64,000 nucleotides of DNA, taken from contig CM055607.1 of NCBI GenBank assembly GCA_029379385.1, positions 930,001 through 994,000 of the forward strand, given 5' to 3'. The translations under genes and the position numbers were made by a program. Source of the DNA: Quillaja saponaria (Eukaryota > Streptophyta > Magnoliopsida > Fabales > Quillajaceae). The notes under the pieces are model-generated. The model saw only the letters and a list, made by a program, of their open reading frames with translations. It made no database searches and was not told the origin of the DNA. Positions 62,928-64,000 of this stretch are shown here, piece by piece. Each line of letters begins with the position of its first letter. Position 1 is the stretch's first letter.

Positions 62928-63556
62928 ATGGCTCCGATCGCTGTGGGTGATGTGATCCCTGACGGTACACTGACCTACTTGGATGAGGAGAACAAGCCGC
63001 AAACTGTGTCTATTCACTCACTTGCCGCTGGTAAGAAGGTCATACTGTTCGGTGTTCCAGGCGCCTTCACCCCTACTTGCAGGTAGGTAACTCAATCAGT
63101 TCATAACCCTTAAGTTTTTGTTTGGTTGTATGGAAAGTATCGGAAAGCAAAATTATCTAACTGTTTCCTGATCAACGACCTACTAAGAACTAAACCGAAA
63201 CCGATTCTTTGGAAAAGTTGTTGGGATTTTCACTTCTTACTTAGTGATAGAAGAAAATATTGTGTAAGGGTTTCGATTATTACCTTCATTTTTCGTTTAT
63301 TCGATTTTGTTTCACTAAGTGATAGTCTCTATGATCCATGGGTCATAGTCCGCTTATTTTTGTTCTAGGATTTCTGTAGTGCATTCAAATTACGTACTAG
63401 AATCTTTTCCCTGGTGACTAAAACTCAGGACGGTTCATGGAAGGTTTGCTTTTGTTTGTGTTCTTGCTTTTCACAGCTTGAAGCATGTACCTGGCTTCGT
63501 TGAGAAAGCAGAAGAGCTGAAAGCGAAGGGTGTAGATGAAATTCTCTTGATCAGTG
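62928..63556 (+). CDS. Type II peroxiredoxin (PRXIIB-like), 5' part
   Basis: Two exons are in the window: 62928-63082 and 63477-63556 (79 aa); the gene runs off the right edge. It starts [20 protein letters not shown] and has the type II active site [11 protein letters not shown] with peroxidatic Cys51, then [20 protein letters not shown]. These cytosolic thiol peroxidases reduce hydrogen peroxide and alkyl hydroperoxides using glutaredoxin or thioredoxin. The family usually has a resolving Cys about 25 residues later in E-I-x-C-x-S. Here the sequence is EILLIS, so that position is Leu. Exon 3, expected to begin V-NDPFVMKAW, was not found between 63557 and 64000. Confidence 0.92.
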
Positions 63557-63626
63557 GTATGTACCGCTATTTTAATTCTTTTTTGCTGAGTCTCTTTTTC
63601 TTTTTCCTCTGAATAATGCAATGTTT

Positions 63627-63862
63627 GATTTAATTGTCAGATTTTCAATATCACAATAGTTGACTCGATCTTCTTGTGTGATCATTTGAGAATAAAATAT
63701 GAACGTGTTGCATGTGACAATTCTAAGTATTTAGTTGCAATTGATTTAATTAGTCAGATTTTCAATCTCACAATAGTTGACTCGATCTTCTTGTGTGATC
63801 ATTTGACAATAAAATATGAACGTGTTGCGTGTGACAATTCTTAGTATTTAGTTGTAATTGTA
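63627..63862. repeat. ~117-bp tandem duplication in peroxiredoxin intron 2
   Basis: Unit 1 starts gatttaattgtcagatttt (63627) and unit 2 gatttaattagtcagatttt (63742). They share ttgactcgatcttcttgtgt and aaaatatgaacgtgttgc with only a few substitutions, so the duplication is recent. Confidence 0.9.
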
Positions 63863-64000
63863 TAACCTTTATGCCTAGTTCATGTTTGAGATAAATTTTG
63901 TCTGTGGTTGCATAATGTTAACATATAATGTGTTTCTCAAATATAAAGTTCCCAAGGAGCCATCACAATGGTTTGGACACAGCTCCCAAATTGATCTCAG

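Overview
This window is nuclear DNA from a flowering plant, almost certainly a eudicot. The genes are split by short GT-AG introns in AT-rich DNA, and the proteins are plant-specific families (Aux/IAA, atypical bHLH, YGGT/YlmG, RUS/DUF647, NPF, LIN-type U-box/WD40, bark-storage-type nucleosidase, type II peroxiredoxin). I cannot name the species.

Layout. 0-0.5 kb: a stranded X8 (callose-binding) exon fragment, minus strand. 1.5-4.2 kb: RNA polymerase subunit RPB5 (minus, four exons) with an LTR-like insertion in an intron. 4.2-7.3 kb: very AT-rich spacer built of repeated modules. 7.3-10.0 kb: Aux/IAA repressor (minus, five exons) with two auxin-response cores upstream. 14.0-14.8 kb: plastid YlmG-type membrane protein (plus, no intron). 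14.8-25.4 kb: a gene-free stretch with miniature inverted-repeat elements and microsatellites. 25.4-28.2 kb: atypical bHLH factor (plus, nine exons). 29.8-32.1 kb: secreted nucleosidase/bark-storage-like protein (plus, five exons). 33.5-40.3 kb: LIN/CERBERUS-type E3 ligase (plus, fifteen exons), convergent with 40.9-44.2 kb: RUS-family protein (minus, ten exons). 46.1-48.2 kb: NPF (NRT1/PTR) transporter (plus, four exons). 62.9 kb to the right edge: 5' part of a type II peroxiredoxin (plus). For every complete multi-exon model the summed exon length is a multiple of three and the reading frame stays open across all junctions.

48.9-62.6 kb is one nested transposon. An old Mutator-like element (MULE) with inverted ends of roughly 280-300 bp (48914-62582) carries a decayed MuDR-type transposase. 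A second MULE (53350-60821) sits inside that transposase gene, flanked by a perfect 10-bp target duplication. The inner element carries two minus-strand genes, a MuDR-type transposase and a plant mobile domain (PMD/MAIN-like) gene, both with inactivating lesions. Each of its ends is a serial array of about six strong palindromes. The innermost palindrome differs in sequence between the two ends but has the same design, 15-bp arms around a 3-nt loop. This palindrome array is the most unusual structure in the window.

The host genes are an ordinary eudicot neighbourhood with no operon-like logic. The interest lies in the nested MULE, a four-copy miniature element family, an exon fragment copied into a RUS intron, a peroxiredoxin that appears to lack its usual resolving cysteine, and several local duplications.
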